Made by a program: the position numbers and the translations under genes
Notes under the pieces: generated by a model
Databases searched by the model: none
Seen by the model: the letters and a program-made list of their open reading frames with translations, nothing else
What the model was told of the DNA's origin: nothing
NCBI GenBank assembly: GCA_037176725.1
Contig: JAZBRS010000074.1
Location: 67,088,001-67,152,000, forward strand
From: Posidonia oceanica
Lineage: Eukaryota > Streptophyta > Magnoliopsida > Alismatales > Posidoniaceae
Length of the DNA: 64,000 nt
Reading direction: 5' to 3'
Shown here: in pieces, positions 12,501 through 24,830 of the stretch
How the letters are laid out: the number at the start of each line of letters is the position of its first letter
Position numbering within the stretch: the stretch's first letter is position 1

Positions 12501-15500
12501 TCCCAAACCTATCCTTTCTGGTCGATAAGTCCGTAACTTATCATCCAACCTTTGCGGTCGAAAGGTCCGAAACCTATCCTTTCCGATCGATAAGTCCGTA
12601 ACTTATCATCCAACCTTTGCTGTCGATGGGTCTGAAACCTATCCATTCCGGTCGATAAGTCCGTAACTCATCATCCAACCTTTGCGGTCGATGGGTCCGA
12701 AACCTATCCTTTCCGGTCGATAAATCCGAAACTTATCATCCTACCTTTGCGGTCGTTGGGTCCCAAACCTATCCTTTCCGGTCGATAAGTCCGTAACTTA
12801 TCAGCCGACCGTTGCGGTCGATGGGTCCGAAACCTATCCATTCCAGTCGATATGTCTGTAACATATCATCCTACCTTTGCGGTCGATAGGTCCGAAACCT
12901 ATCCTATCCGGTCGATAAGTCTGTAACTTATCATCCAACATTTGCGGTCGTTGGGTCCGAAACCTTTGCTTTCTGGTCGTTAAGTCTGAAACTTATCATC
13001 CAACATTAGCGGTCGATGGGTCCAAATCCTATCCTTTCTGGTTGATAAGTCCGTAACATATCATCCAACCTTTGCGGCCGATAGGTCCGAAACCTATCCT
13101 TTCCGATCGATAAGTCCGTAACTTATCATCCAACCTTTGCAGTCGTTGGGTCCGAAACCTATCCTTTCCGGTCGATAAGCCTGAAAATTATCAGCCAACC
13201 ATTGCGGTCGATTGGTCCCAAACCTATCCTTTCTGGTCGATAAGTCCGTAACTTATCATCCAACCTTTGCGGTCGAAAGGTCCGAAACCTATCCTTTCCG
13301 ATCGATAAGTCCGTAACTTATCATCCAACCTTTGCTGTCGATGGGTCTGAAACCAATCCTTTCCGGTCGATAAGTCCGTAACTCATCATCCAACCTTTGC
13401 GGTCGATGGGTCCGAAACCTATCCTTTCCGGTCGATAAGTCCGAAACTTATCATCCTACCGTTGCGGTCGATGGGTCCCAAACCTATACTTTCCGGTCCA
13501 TTAGTCCGTAACTTATCATCCGACCGTTGCGGTCGATGGGTCCAAAACCTATCCTTTCCAGTCGATAAGTCCGAAACTTATCATCCCTCCTTTGCGGTCG
13601 ATGGGTTCGAAACCTTTCCATTCTAGTCGATAAGTCTGTAACTTATCATCCAATCTTTGCGGTCGACAGGTCCGAAACCTATCCTTTCCGGTCGATCTGT
13701 CCGTAATTTATCACTGATTCTTTGTGGTCGAGGGGTCCGAAACCTATCCTTCCCGGTCGATAAGTCCATAACTTATCATCCAACCTTTGCGGTCGATGGG
13801 TCCGAAACCTATCCTTTCCGGTCGATAAGTCCGAAACTTACCATCCAACCTTCGCGGTCGATGGGTCCCAAACCAATACTTTCCGATCGATAAGTCCGTA
13901 ACATATCATCCGACCGTTGCGGTCGATGGGTCCGAAACCTATCCTTTCCAGTCGATAAGTCCGAAACTTATCATCCAATCATTGCGGTCGATAGGTCCGA
14001 AACCTATCCTCTCCGGTCGATAAGTCCGAAACTTATCATCCAACCATTGCGGTCGATAGGTCCGAAACCAACCCTTTCCGATCGATATGTCCGAAACTTA
14101 TCATCCAACCTCTGCGGTCGATGGGTCCGAAAGCTATCCTTTCCGGTCGATAAGTCCGTAACTTATCATACAACCTTTGCGGTCGATAGGTCCAAAACCT
14201 ATCCATTCCGGTCGATAAGTCCGTTACTTTTCATCCAACCATGCGGTCGATAGGTCCGAAACCTATCCATTCCGGTCGATAAGTCCGAAACTTATCATCC
14301 AACCTTTGCAGTCGATATGTCCGAAACCTATCCTTTCCGGTCGATAAGTCCGTAACTTATCATCCAACCTTTGCGGTCGATGGGTCCGAAACCTATCCTT
14401 TCCAGTCGATAAGTCCGTAACTTATCATCCAACCATTGCGGTCGATAGGACCGGAACCTATCCTATCCGGTCGATAAGACCATAACTTATCATCCAACCA
14501 TTGCGGTCATTGGGTCCGAAACCTATCCTTTCTGGTTGATATGTCTGAAACTTATCATCCAACCTTTGCGGTCGATAGGTCCGAAACCTATCCTTTACGG
14601 TCGATAAGTCCGTAACTTATCATCCAACCTTTGCGGTCGATCGGTCCCAAACCTATCCTTTCCGGTCTATAAGTCCGTAACTTATCATCGAACCTTTGCG
14701 GTCGATGGGTCAGAAACCTTTCCTTTCTGGTCGATAAGTCCGTAACTTATCAACCAACCTTAGCGGTTGATGGGTCCGAAACCTATCCTTTCCAGTCGAT
14801 TATTACGAAACTTATCGTCCAACCTATGCAGTCGATGGGTCCAAAACCTATCCTTTCCGGTCGATAAGTCCGTAACTTATCATCCAACCTTTGCTGTGGA
14901 TGGGTCCGAAACCAATCCTTTCCAGTCGATAAGTCCGAAACTTATCATCCAACCTTTGCGGTCGACGGGTCCGAAACCTATCCTTTCCGGTCGATAAGTC
15001 CGTAATTTATCATCCAACCTTTCCGGTCGATGGGTTCGAAACCTATCCTTTCTAGTCGATAAGTCCGTAACTTATCATCTAACCTTTGCGGTCGACGGGT
15101 CCGGAACCTATCCTTTCCGGTCGATAAGTCCGTAATTTATCATCCAACCTTCGCGGTCGATGGGTCCGAAACCGATCCGTTCCGGTCGACAAGTCCGTAA
15201 CTCATCATCCAACCATTGCGGTCGATGGGTACGAAACCTATCCTTTCTAGTCGAAAAGTCCGTAACTTATCATCCAACCTTTGCGGTCGACGGGTCCGAA
15301 ACCTATCCTTTCCGGTCGATAAGTCCGTAATTTATCATCCAACCTTTGCGGTCGATGGGTTCGAAACCTATCCTTTCTAGTCGATAAGTCCGTAACTTAT
15401 CATCTAACCTTTGCGGCCGACGGGTCCGAAACCTATCCTTTCCGGTCGATAAGTCCGTAACTTATCATCCAACCTTTGCTGTCGAAGGGTCCGAAACCGA

Positions 15501-15513
15501 TCCGTTCCGGTCG
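9600..15513. repeat. diverged partial copy of the large HOR (right-hand portion)
   Basis: Variant order here follows about 29,500-35,197. The offset is 19,879 bp at the left, 19,814 bp near 10,277 and 19,749 bp near 13,657-14,767, each step being one unit. It reaches the mark that precedes each HOR start (ccgatccgttccggtcgaca). Identity to copy 1 is visibly lower than between copies 1 and 2. An internal 1,040-bp (16-unit) subrepeat marked by gaccgttgcgg is present (11,767 to 12,807). Confidence 0.75.
9635..9653 (+). other. half-A variant resembling a tRNA T-arm / Pol III B box
   Basis: Here half A reads gataggttcgaaacctatc. This contains GGTTCGAAACC, whose core GTTCGAAAC fits the degenerate B-box pattern GWTCRANNC. 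It can be drawn as a perfect T-arm: stem ATAGG/CCTAT with loop TTCGAAA. The same form recurs many times, for example at 61-79 and 29,514-29,532. The majority form of the array has gtccgaaac, one base off. No A box (TRGCNNAGYNGG) was seen upstream, so this is a resemblance and not a called promoter or tRNA. Confidence 0.35.
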
Positions 15514-15679
15514 ACAAGTCCGTAACTCATCATCCAACCATTGCGGTCGATGGGTCCGAAACCTATCCTTTCTAGTCGATAGGTCCGTAACTTATCATCC
15601 AACCTTTGCGGTCGACGGGTCCGAAACCTATCCTTTCTGGTCGATAAGTGCGTAATTTATCATCCAACCTTTGCGGTCG
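15155..15679 (+). repeat. 325-bp (five-unit) partial duplication at an HOR boundary
   Basis: The boundary mark ccgatccgttccggtcgaca occurs twice, 325 bp (five units) apart, beginning at units 15,155 and 15,480. The second copy diverges after about 15,680, where sequence related to 26,007 begins. This is a local expansion at the place where large HOR copies meet. Confidence 0.7.
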
Positions 15680-18600
15680 ATGGCCCCGAAACCTATCCTT
15701 TCTGGTCGATAAGTCCGTAACTCATCATCCAACATTTGCGGTCGATGGGTCCGAAACCTATCCTTTCCGGTCGATAAGTCCGAAACTTATCATCCTACCT
15801 TTGCGGTCGATGGGTCCCAAACCTATCCTATCCGGTCGATAAGTCCGTAACTTATCTTCCGACCGTTACGGTCGATGGGTCCGAAACCGATCCTTTCCTG
15901 TCGAAAAGTCCGAAACTTATCATCCAACGTTTGCGGTCGATGGGTCCGAAACCTATCCTTTCCGGTCAATAAGTCCGTAACTTATCATCCAACCTTTGCA
16001 GTCGATAGGTCCGAAACCTATCCTTTCCGGTCGATATGTCCGAAACTTATCATTCAAATTTTGTGGTCGATGGGTCCGAAACCTATCCGTTCTGGTCGAT
16101 AAGTCCGTAACTTATCATCCAACCATTGCGGTCGATGGGTCCGAAACCTATCCGATCTGGTCGATAAGTCCGTAACTTATCATCAAACCTCTGCGGTCGA
16201 TTAGTCCGAAACCTATCCTTTCCGGTCGATTAGTCCGTAACTTATCATCCAACCATTGCGGTCATTGGGTCCGAAACCTATCCTTTCCGGTCGATAAGTC
16301 CATAACTTATCATCCAACCTTTGCGGTCGTTGGGTCCGAAACCTATCCTTTCCGGTCGATAAGTCCGAAACTTATCATCCAACAATTGCGGTTGATGGGT
16401 CTGAAACCTATCCTTTCCGTTCGATAAGTTCGAAACATATCATACAACCTTTGCGGTCGATAGGTCTGAATCCTATCCTTTCCGGTCGATAATTCCGTTA
16501 ATTTTCATTCAACCTTTGCGGTCGATAGGTCCGAAACCTATCTTTCCGGTCGATAAGTCCGAAACTTACCATCCAACCGTTGCGGTCGATAGGTTCGAAA
16601 CCTATCCTTTCCGGTCGATAAGTCCGTAACTTACCATCCAACCTTTGCGGTCGATGGGTCCAAAACCTATCCTTTCCTGTCGATATGTCCGTAACTTATC
16701 ATCCTACCTTTGCGGTTGATTGGTCCGAAACCTATCCTATCCGGTCGATAAGTCCGTAACTTATCATCCAACCTTTGCGGTCGTTGGGTCTGAAACCTAT
16801 CCTTTCTGGTCGATAAGTCTGAAACTTATCATCCAACATTTGCGGTCGATCGGTCCAAAACCTATCCTTTCCGGTCGATAAGTCCGTAACATATCATCCA
16901 ACCTTTGCGGCCAATAGGTCCGAAATCTATCCTTTCCGATCGATAAGTCCCTAACGTATCATCCAACCTTTGCGGTCGTTGGGTCCGAAACCTATCCTTT
17001 CCGGTCGATAAGCCTGAAAATTATCATCCAACCTTTGCGGTCGATGGGTCCCAAACCTATCCTTTCCGGTCGATAAGTTCGTAACATATCATCCAACCTT
17101 TGCGGTCGAATGGTCCAAAACCTATCCTTTCCGATCGATAAGTCCGTAACTTATCATCCAACCTTTGCTGTCGATGGGTCTGAAACCTATCCTTTCCGGT
17201 CGATAAGTCCGTAACTCATCATCCAACCTTTGCGGTCGACGGGTCCGAAACCTATCCTTTCCGGTCGATAAGTCCGAAACATATCATCCAACCTTTGCGG
17301 TCGATGGGTCCCAAACCTATCCTTTCCGGTCGATAAGTCCGTAACTTATCATCCGACCGTTGCGGTCGATGGGTCCGAAACCTATCCTTTCCAGTCGATA
17401 AGTCCGAAACTTATCATCCAACCTTTGCGGTCGATGGGTTCGAAACCTTTCCTTTCTAGTCGATAAGTCTGTAACTTATCATCCAACATTTGCGGTCGTC
17501 GGGTCCGAAACCTATCCTTTCCGGTCGATAAGTCCGTAATTTATCATCGAAGCTTTGCGGTCGATGGGTCCGAAACCTATCCTTTCCGGTCGATACGTCC
17601 GAAACTTATCATCCAACCTTCGCGGTCGATAGGTTCGAAACCTATCCTTTCCGGTCGATAAGTCCGTAACTTATCATCCAACCTTTGCGGTCGATGGGTC
17701 AGAAATCTATCCATTCCTGTCGATAAGTCTGTAACATATCATCCTACCATTGCGGTCGATAGGTCCGAAACCTATCCTATCCGGTCGATAAGTCCGTAAC
17801 TTATCATCCAACCTTTGCGGTCGTTGGGTCCGAAACCTATGCTTTCTGGTCGATAAGTCTGAAACTTATCATCCAACATTTGCGGTCGATGGGTCCAAAA
17901 CCTATCCTTTCTGGTTGTTAAATCCATAACATATCATCCAACCTTTGCGGCCGATAGGTCCGAAACCTATCCGTTCCGATCGATAAGTCCGTAACTTATC
18001 ATCCAACCTTTGCGGTCGTTGGGTCCGAAACCTATCCTTTCCGGTCGATAAACCTGAAAATTATCATCCAACCATTGCGGTCGATGGGTCCCAAACCTAT
18101 CCTTTCTGGTCGATAAGTCTGTAACTTATCATCCAACCTTTGCGGTCGAAAGGTCCGAAACCTATCCTTTCCGATCGATAAGTCCGTTACTTATCATCCA
18201 ACCTTTGCTGTCGTTGGGTCTAAAACCAATCCTTTCCGGTCGATAAGTCCGTAACTCATCATCCAACCTTTGCGGTCGATGGGTCCGAAACCTATCCTTT
18301 CCGGTCGATAAATCCGAAACTTATCATCCTACCTTTGCGGTCGATGGGTCCCAAACCTATAATTTCCGGTCGATAAGTCCGTAACTTATCGTCCGACCGT
18401 TGCGGTCGATGGGTCCGAAACCTATCCTTTCCAGTCGATAAGTCCGAAACTTATCATCCAACCTTTGCGGTCGATGGATTCGAAACCTTTCCTTTCTAGT
18501 CGATAAGTCCGTAATTTATCACCGAACCTTTGTGGTCGATGGGTCCGAAACCTATCCTTTCCGGTCGATAAGTCCTTAACTTATCATCCAACCTTTGCTT

Positions 18601-20613
18601 TCGATGGGTCCGAAACCATTCCTTTCCGGTCGATAAGTCCGTAACTTATCAACCAACCTTAGCGGTTGATGGGTCCGAAACCTATCCTTTCTAGTCGATT
18701 ATTACGAAACTTATCGTCCAACCTTTGCAGTCGATGGGTCCAAAACCTATCCTTTCCGGTCGATAAGTCCGTAACTTATCATCCAACCTTTGCGGTCGAT
18801 GGGTCCGAAACCAATCCTTTCCAGTCGATAAGTCCGAAACTTATCATCCTACCCTTGCGGTCGATAGGTCCGAAACCTATCCTTTCCGGTTGATAAGTCC
18901 GTAAATTATCATCCAACCTTTGCGGTCGATGGGTCCGAAACCAATCCTTTCCAGTCGATAAGTCTGAAACTTATCATCCAACTCTTGCGGTCGATAGGTC
19001 CGATACCTATCCTTTCCGGTTGTTAAGTCCGATACTTATCATCCAACCTTTGCGGTCGATAGGTTCGAAACCTATCCTTTCCGGTCGATAAGTCCGTAAC
19101 TTATCATCCAACCTTTGCGGTCGATGGGTTCAAAACCTATCCTTTCAAGTCGATAAGTCCGTAACTTATCACCCAACCTTCGCGGTCGATAGGTTCGAAA
19201 CCTATCCTTTCCGGTCGATAAGTCCGTAACTTACCATCAACCATTGCGGTCGATGGGTCCGAAACCTATCCTTTCCTGTCGATAAGTCCGTAACTTGTCA
19301 TCCCACCTTTGCGGTCGATAGGTCCGATACCTATACTTTTCGGTCGATAAGTTCGTAACTTATCAACCTACCTTTGCGGTCGATGGGTCCGAAACCTATC
19401 CTTTCCGGTCGATAAGTCCGTAACTTATCATCCAGCCTTTGCGGTCGATGGGTCCGAAACCTATCCGATCTGGTCGATAAGTCCGTAACTTATCATCCAA
19501 CCTCTGCGGTCGATTAGTCCAAAACCTATCCTTTCCGGTCGATAAGTCCGTAACTTATCATGCAACCATTGCGGTTGTTGGGTCCGAAACCAATCCTTTC
19601 CGGTCGATAAGTCCATAACTTATCATCCAACCTTTGCGGTCGTTGGGTCCGAAACCTATCCTTTCCGGTCGATAAGTTTGAAACTTATCATCCAACCCTT
19701 GCGGTCGAAGGGTCCAAAACCTATCCATTGCGGTCGATAAGTCCGTAACATATCATCCAACCTTTGCGGTCGATAGGTCCGAAACGTATCCTTTCCGATC
19801 GAGAAGTCCGTTCCTTATCGTCCAACCATTGGGGTCGATGGGTCCGAAACCTATCCTTTCCAATCGATAAGTCCGTAACTTATCATCCAACCATTGTGGT
19901 CGATGGGTCCGAAACATTTCCTTTCCGTTCGATAAGTCCGAAACTTATCATCCGTCTTTTGCGGTCGATGGGTCCGAAACCTATCCTTTCCGGTCGATAT
20001 GTCCGAAACTTATTATACAACCTTTGCAGTTGATAGGTCCGAAACCTATCCTTTCCGGTCGATATGTCCGTAACTTATCAACCAACCTTTGCGGTCGTTG
20101 GGTCCGAAACCTATTCATTCTGGTCGATAAGTCTGAAACTTATCATCCAACCTTTGCGGTCGATGGGTCCGAAACCTATCCTTACCTGTCGATAAGTCCG
20201 AAGCTTATCATCCAACCATTGCGGTTGATAGGTCCGAAACCTATCCTTTCCGGTCGATAAGTCCGAAACTTATCATCCAACCTTTGCGGTCGATGGGTCC
20301 GATACCTATCCTTTCCGGTAGATAAGTCCGTAACTTATCATCCAACGTTCGCGGTCTTTGGGTCCGAAACCTATCCTTTCCGGTCGATAAGTCCATAACT
20401 TATCATCCAACCTTTGCGGTCGTTGGGTCCGAAACCTATCCTTTCCGGTCGATAAGTATGAAACTTATCATCCAACCTTTGCGGTCGAAGGGTCCAAAAC
20501 CAATCCATTCCGGTCGATAAGTCCGTAACTTATCATCCAACCTTTGCGGTCGATAGGTCCGAAACCTATCCTTTCCTGTCGATAAGTCCGTAACTTATCT
20601 TCCTACCTTTGCG

Positions 20614-22563
20614 GTCGATAGGTCCGAAACCTATCCTATCCGGTCGATAAGTCCGTAACATATCATCCAACCTTTGCGGTCGTTGGGTCCGAAACCTATC
20701 CTTTCTGGTCGATAAGTCTGAAACTTATCATCCAACATTTGCGGTCGATCGGTCCAAAACCTATCCTTTCCGGTCGATAAGTCCGTAACATATCATCCAA
20801 CCTTTGCGGCCAATAGGTCCGAAATCTATCCTTTCCGATCGATAAGTCCGTAACTTATCATCCAACCTTTGCGGTCGTTGGGTCCGAAACCTATCCTTTC
20901 CGGTCGATAAGCCAGAAAATTATGATCCAACCTTTGCGGTCGATGGGTCCCAAACCTATCCTTTCCTGTCGATATGTCCGTAACTTATCATCCAACCTTT
21001 GCGGTCGAAAGGTCCGAAACCTATCCTTTCCGATCGATAAGTCCGTAACTTATCATCCAACCTTTGCTGTCGATGGGTCTGAAACCTATCCAGTCCGGTC
21101 GATAAGTCCGTAACTCATCATCCAACCTTTGCGGTCGATGGGTCCGAAACCTATCCTTTCCGGTCGATAAGTCCGAAACTTATCATCCTACCTTTGCGGT
21201 CGTTGGGTCCCAAACCTATCCTTTCCGGTCGATATGTCCGTAACTTATCATCCAACCTTTGCGGTCGATATGTCCGAAACCTATCCTATCCGGTCGATAA
21301 GTCCGTAACATATCATCCAACCTTTGCGGTCGTTGGGTCCGAAACCTATCCTTTCTGGTCGATAAGTCTGAAACTTATCATCCAACATTTGCGGTCGATC
21401 GGTCCAAAACCTATCCTTTCCGGTCGATAAGTCCGTAACATATCATCCAACCTTTGCGGCCAATAGGTCCGAAATCTATCCTTTCCGATCGATAAGTCCG
21501 TAACTTGTCATCCAACCTTTGCGGTCGTTGGGTCCGAAACCTATCCTTTCCGGTCGATAAGCCAGAAAATTATGATCCAACCTTTGCGGTCGATGGGACC
21601 CAAACCTATCCTTTCCTGTCGATATGTCCGTAACTTATCATCCAACCTTTGCGGTCGAAAGGTCCGAAACCTATCCTTTCCGATCGATAAGTCCGTAACT
21701 TATCATCCAACCTTTGCTGTCGATGGGTCTGAAACCTATCAATTCCGGTCGATAAGTCCGTAACTCATCATGCAACCTTTGCGGTCGATGGGTCCGAAAC
21801 CTATCCTTTCCGGTCGATAAGTCCGAAACTTATCATCCTACCTTTGCGGTCGTTGGGTCCCAAACCTATCCTTTCCGGTCGATATGTCCGTAACTTATCA
21901 ACCAACCTTTGCGGTCGATATGTCCGAAACCTATCCTATCCGGTCGATAAGTCCGTAACATATCATCCAACCTTTGCGGTCGTTGGGTCCGAAACCTATC
22001 CTTTCTAGTCGATAAGTCTGAAACTTATCATCCAACATTTGCGGTCGATCGGTCCAAAACCTATCCTTTCCGGTCGATAAGTCCGTAACATATCATCCAA
22101 CCTTTGCGGCCAATAGGTCCGAAATCTATCCTTTCCGATCGATAAGTCCGTAACTTATCATCCAACCTTTGCGGTCGTTGGGTCCGAAACCTATCCTTTC
22201 CGGTCGATAAGCCTGAAAATTATCATCCAACCTTTGCGGTCGATGGGTCCCAAACCTATCCTTTCCTGTCGATATGTCCGTAACTTATCATCCAACCTTT
22301 GCGGTCGAAAGGTCCGAAACCTATCCTTTCCGATCGATAAGTCCGTAACTTATCATCCAACCTTTGCTGTCGATGGGTCTGAAACCTATCCATTCCTGTC
22401 GATAAGTCCGTAACTCATCATCCAACCTTTGCGGTCGATGGGTCCGAAACCTATCCTTTCCGGTCGATAAGTCCGAAACTTATCATCCTACCTTTGCGGT
22501 CGTTGGGTCCCAAACGTATCCTTTCCGGTCGATAAGTCCGCAACTTATCAGCCGACCGTTGCG
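20614..22563 (+). repeat. three tandem copies of a 650-bp (10-unit) sub-HOR
   Basis: Blocks begin at 20,614, 21,264 and 21,914. Each carries, in order, cctatcctatccgg, taacatatc, gcggccaatagg, a gcctgaaaattat or gccagaaaattat unit, and ggtcgaaagg. The first two share the rarer gccagaaaattatgatcc form; the third has gcctgaaaattatcatcc. Copies 1 and 2 of the large HOR have only two such blocks. Confidence 0.88.
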
Positions 22564-23237
22564 GTCGATGGGTCCGAAACCTATCCTTTCCAGTCGATAA
22601 GTCCGAAACTTATCATCCAACCTTTGCGGTCGAGGGGTTCGAAACCTTTCCTTTCTAGTCGATAAGTCTGTAACTTATCGTCCAACCTTCGCGGTCGACG
22701 GGTCCGAAACCTATCCTTTCCAGTCGATAAGTCCGTAATTTCTCATCGAAGCTTTGCGGTCGATGGGTCCGAAACCTATCCTTTCCGGTCGATATGTCCG
22801 AAACTTGTCATCCAACCTTTGCATTCGATAGGTTCGAAACCTATCCTTTCCGGTCGATAAGTCCGTAACTTATCATCCAACCTTTGCGGTCGATGGGACA
22901 AAAACCTATCCATTCCTGTCGATAAGTCTGTAACATATCATCCTACCTTTGCGGTCGATAGGTCCGAAACCTATCCTATCCGGTCGATAAGTCCGTAACT
23001 TATCATCCAACCTTTGCGGTCGTTGGGTCCGAAACCTATGCTTTCTGGTCGATAAGTCTGAAACTTATCATCCAACATTTGCAGTCGATGGGTCCAAAAC
23101 CTATCCTTTCTGGTTGATAAGTCCGTAACATATCATCCAACCTTTGCGGCCGATAGGTACGAAACCTATCCTTTCCGATCGATAAGTCCGTAACTTATCA
23201 TCCAACCTTTGCAGTCGTTGGGTCCGAAACCTATCCT

Positions 23238-23246
23238 TTCCGGTCG
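23238..23246. other. HOR junction between copy 0 and copy 1
   Basis: Left of this point the sequence matches 32,886-32,923 (offset 9,677). Right of it, the sequence matches 35,198 onward (offset 11,951). The switch falls inside the shared bases tccggtcga, so exact homology hides the crossover. It looks like an in-register unequal exchange, because unit phase is unbroken. Confidence 0.8.
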
Positions 23247-23862
23247 ACAAGTCCGTAACTCATCATCCAACCATTGCGGTCGATGGGTCCGAAACCTATC
23301 CTTTCTAGTCAAAAAGTCCGTAACTTATCATCCAACCTTTGCGGTCGACGGGTCCGAAACCTATCCTTTCCGGTCGATAAGTCCGTTACATTTCATCCAA
23401 CCAATGCGGTCGATAGGTCCGAAACCTATCCTTTCCGGTCGATAAGTCCGAAACTTATCATCAAACCTTTGCGGTCGATAGGTCCGAAACCGATCCTTTC
23501 CAGTCGATAAGTCCGTAACTTATCATCCAACCTTTGCGGTCGATGGGTCCGAAACCTATCCTTTCCGGCCGATAAGTCAGTAACTTATCATCCAACCTTT
23601 GCGGTCGATGGGTCCGAAACCTATCCTTTCCGGTCGATAAGTCAGTAACTTATCATCCAACCTTTGCGGTCGATATGTCCGAAACCTATCCTATCCAGTC
23701 GATAAATCCGTAACTTATCATCCAACCTTTGCGGTCGTTGGGTCCAAAACCTATCCTTTCTGGTCGATAAGTCTGAAACTTATCATCCTACCTTTGCGGT
23801 CGGTAGGTCCGAAACCTATCCTTTCCAGTCGACAAGTCCGAAACTTATCATCCAACCATTGC

Positions 23863-23949
23863 GGTCGATGGGTCCGAAACCAATCCTTTGCGGTCGATGG
23901 GTCCGAAACCAATCCTTTCCGGTCGATGGGTCCGAAACCTATCCTTTCA
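23863..23949 (+). repeat. A-A-A-B unit in HOR copy 1
   Basis: Three half-A copies lie in a row (23,863-23,891, 23,892-23,920 and 23,921-23,949) before a single B. The first ends in ctttgc, the normal end of a B half, so it looks like a recombinant between an A tail and a B tail. It adds exactly 58 bp and is a diagnostic landmark of the HOR. Confidence 0.92.
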
Positions 23950-24765
23950 AGTCGAAAAGTCCGTAACTTATCATCCAACCTTTGCGGTCGACGGGTACGA
24001 AACCTAACCTTTCCGGTCGATAAGTCCGTAATTTATCATCCAGCCTTTGCGGTCGATGGGTCCGAAACATATCCGTTCCGGTCGATAAGTCCGTAATTTA
24101 TCATCCAACCTTTGCGGTCGATGGGTCTGAAACCTATCCTTTCCGGTAGATAAGTCCGTAACTCATCATCCAACCTTTGCGGTTGATGGGTCCGAAACCT
24201 ATCCTATCCGGTCGATAAGTCCGTAACTTATCATCCAACCTTTGCGGTCGTTGGGTTCGAAAACTATCCTTTCCGGTCGGTAAGTCCGTAACTTATCATC
24301 CATCCTTTGCGGTCGTTGGGTCCGAAACCTATCCTTTCTGGTCGATAAGCCTGAAAAGTATCATCCAACCTTTGCGGTCGATGGGTCCCAAACCTATCCT
24401 TTCCGGTCGATACGTACGTAACTTAACATCCAACATTTGCGGTCGAAAGGTCCGAAACCTATCCTTTCCGATCGATAAGTCCGTAACTTATCATCCAACC
24501 TTTGCGGTCGTTGGGTCCGAAACCTATCCTTTCCGGTCGATAAGTCCGTAACTTATCATACTACCTTTGCGGTCGATAGGTCCAAACCCTATCCTTTCGG
24601 GTCGATAAGTCCGTTACTTTTCATCCAACCATTGCGGTCGATAGGTCCGAAACCTATCCTTTCCGGTCGATAAGTCCGAAACTTATCATCAAACCTTTGC
24701 GGTCGATAGGTCCGAAACCGATCCTTTCCGGTCGATAAGTCCGTAACTCATCATCCAACCTTTGC

Positions 24766-24794
24766 GGTCGATGGGTCCGAAACCTATCCTTTCC
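24766..24794 (+). repeat. half-unit A (29 bp), type copy
   Basis: Half A reads ggtcgatgggtccgaaacc followed by tatcctttcc. It aligns with half B without gaps over the first 23 bases: ggtcgat, then gg or aa, gtccg, a or t, aac, c or t, tatc. The tails differ: ctttcc here, atccaacctttgc in B. The 65-bp unit is therefore a diverged dimer of an older monomer of roughly 30 bp. Extra whole A halves occur at seven places in the window, so A still behaves as an exchange unit. Confidence 0.88.
24770..24788. other. dyad symmetry in half A
   Basis: The 19-bp core gatgggtccgaaacctatc has 7-base arms around a 5-base centre. In the common gataggt form the arms gataggt and acctatc are perfect reverse complements. 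In the gatgggt form one pair becomes G opposite T, which would be a G-U wobble in a plus-strand RNA. The element recurs in nearly every unit. It could be a binding site for a dimeric protein, a cruciform or an RNA hairpin. The sequence does not say which. Confidence 0.75.
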
Positions 24795-24830
24795 GGTCGA
24801 TAAGTCCGTAACTTATCATCCAACCTTTGC
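24795..24830 (+). repeat. half-unit B (36 bp), type copy
   Basis: Half B reads ggtcgataagtccgtaac followed by ttatcatccaacctttgc. Its first 23 bases are homologous to half A and its 13-base tail is B-specific. Two common subtypes occur throughout, gtccgtaactt and gtccgaaactt; the second has the central a of half A. Lone extra B halves occur at three places near the right end of the window. Confidence 0.88.
24799..24817. other. dyad symmetry in half B
   Basis: The 19-bp core gataagtccgtaacttatc has perfect 7-base arms (gataagt and acttatc) around ccgta. Its centre lies 29 bp after the half-A dyad centre and 36 bp before the next one, so dyads alternate at 29 and 36 bp through the array. Many individual copies carry one arm mismatch (acatatc, gatatgt, actcatc), so the dyad is not strictly kept in every unit. 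Confidence 0.75.

Larger units (their letters stand above)
15514..23246. repeat. large HOR, copy 0: internally deleted and right-truncated
   Basis: Copy 0 begins at the gacaagtccgtaactcatc mark, as do copies 1-3. From about 15,611 it matches copy 1 at an offset of 10,326 bp (10,327 after a single-base deletion near 19,238). The offset at the very start is 7,733 bp. Copy 0 therefore lacks 2,593 bp (39 units plus two A halves) that copy 1 carries between about 23,344 and 25,937. Its right end stops at the equivalent of 32,923, so the last 2.27 kb of the HOR is missing. It has three 650-bp sub-blocks where copies 1 and 2 have two. Confidence 0.85.
24766..24830 (+). repeat. reference copy of the 65-bp unit (A half + B half)
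   Basis: This copy shows the commonest base at essentially every position, so it can serve as the type unit. Positions 1-29 are half A and 30-65 half B. Composition is 32 G/C of 65. CpGs occur at ggtCGat, tcCGaaac, ttcCGg, gtCGata, tcCGtaac and across the unit junction (ttgCGgt). The phase I use starts at ggtcgat after ttgc. That is a convenience and not a biological start. Confidence 0.9.
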
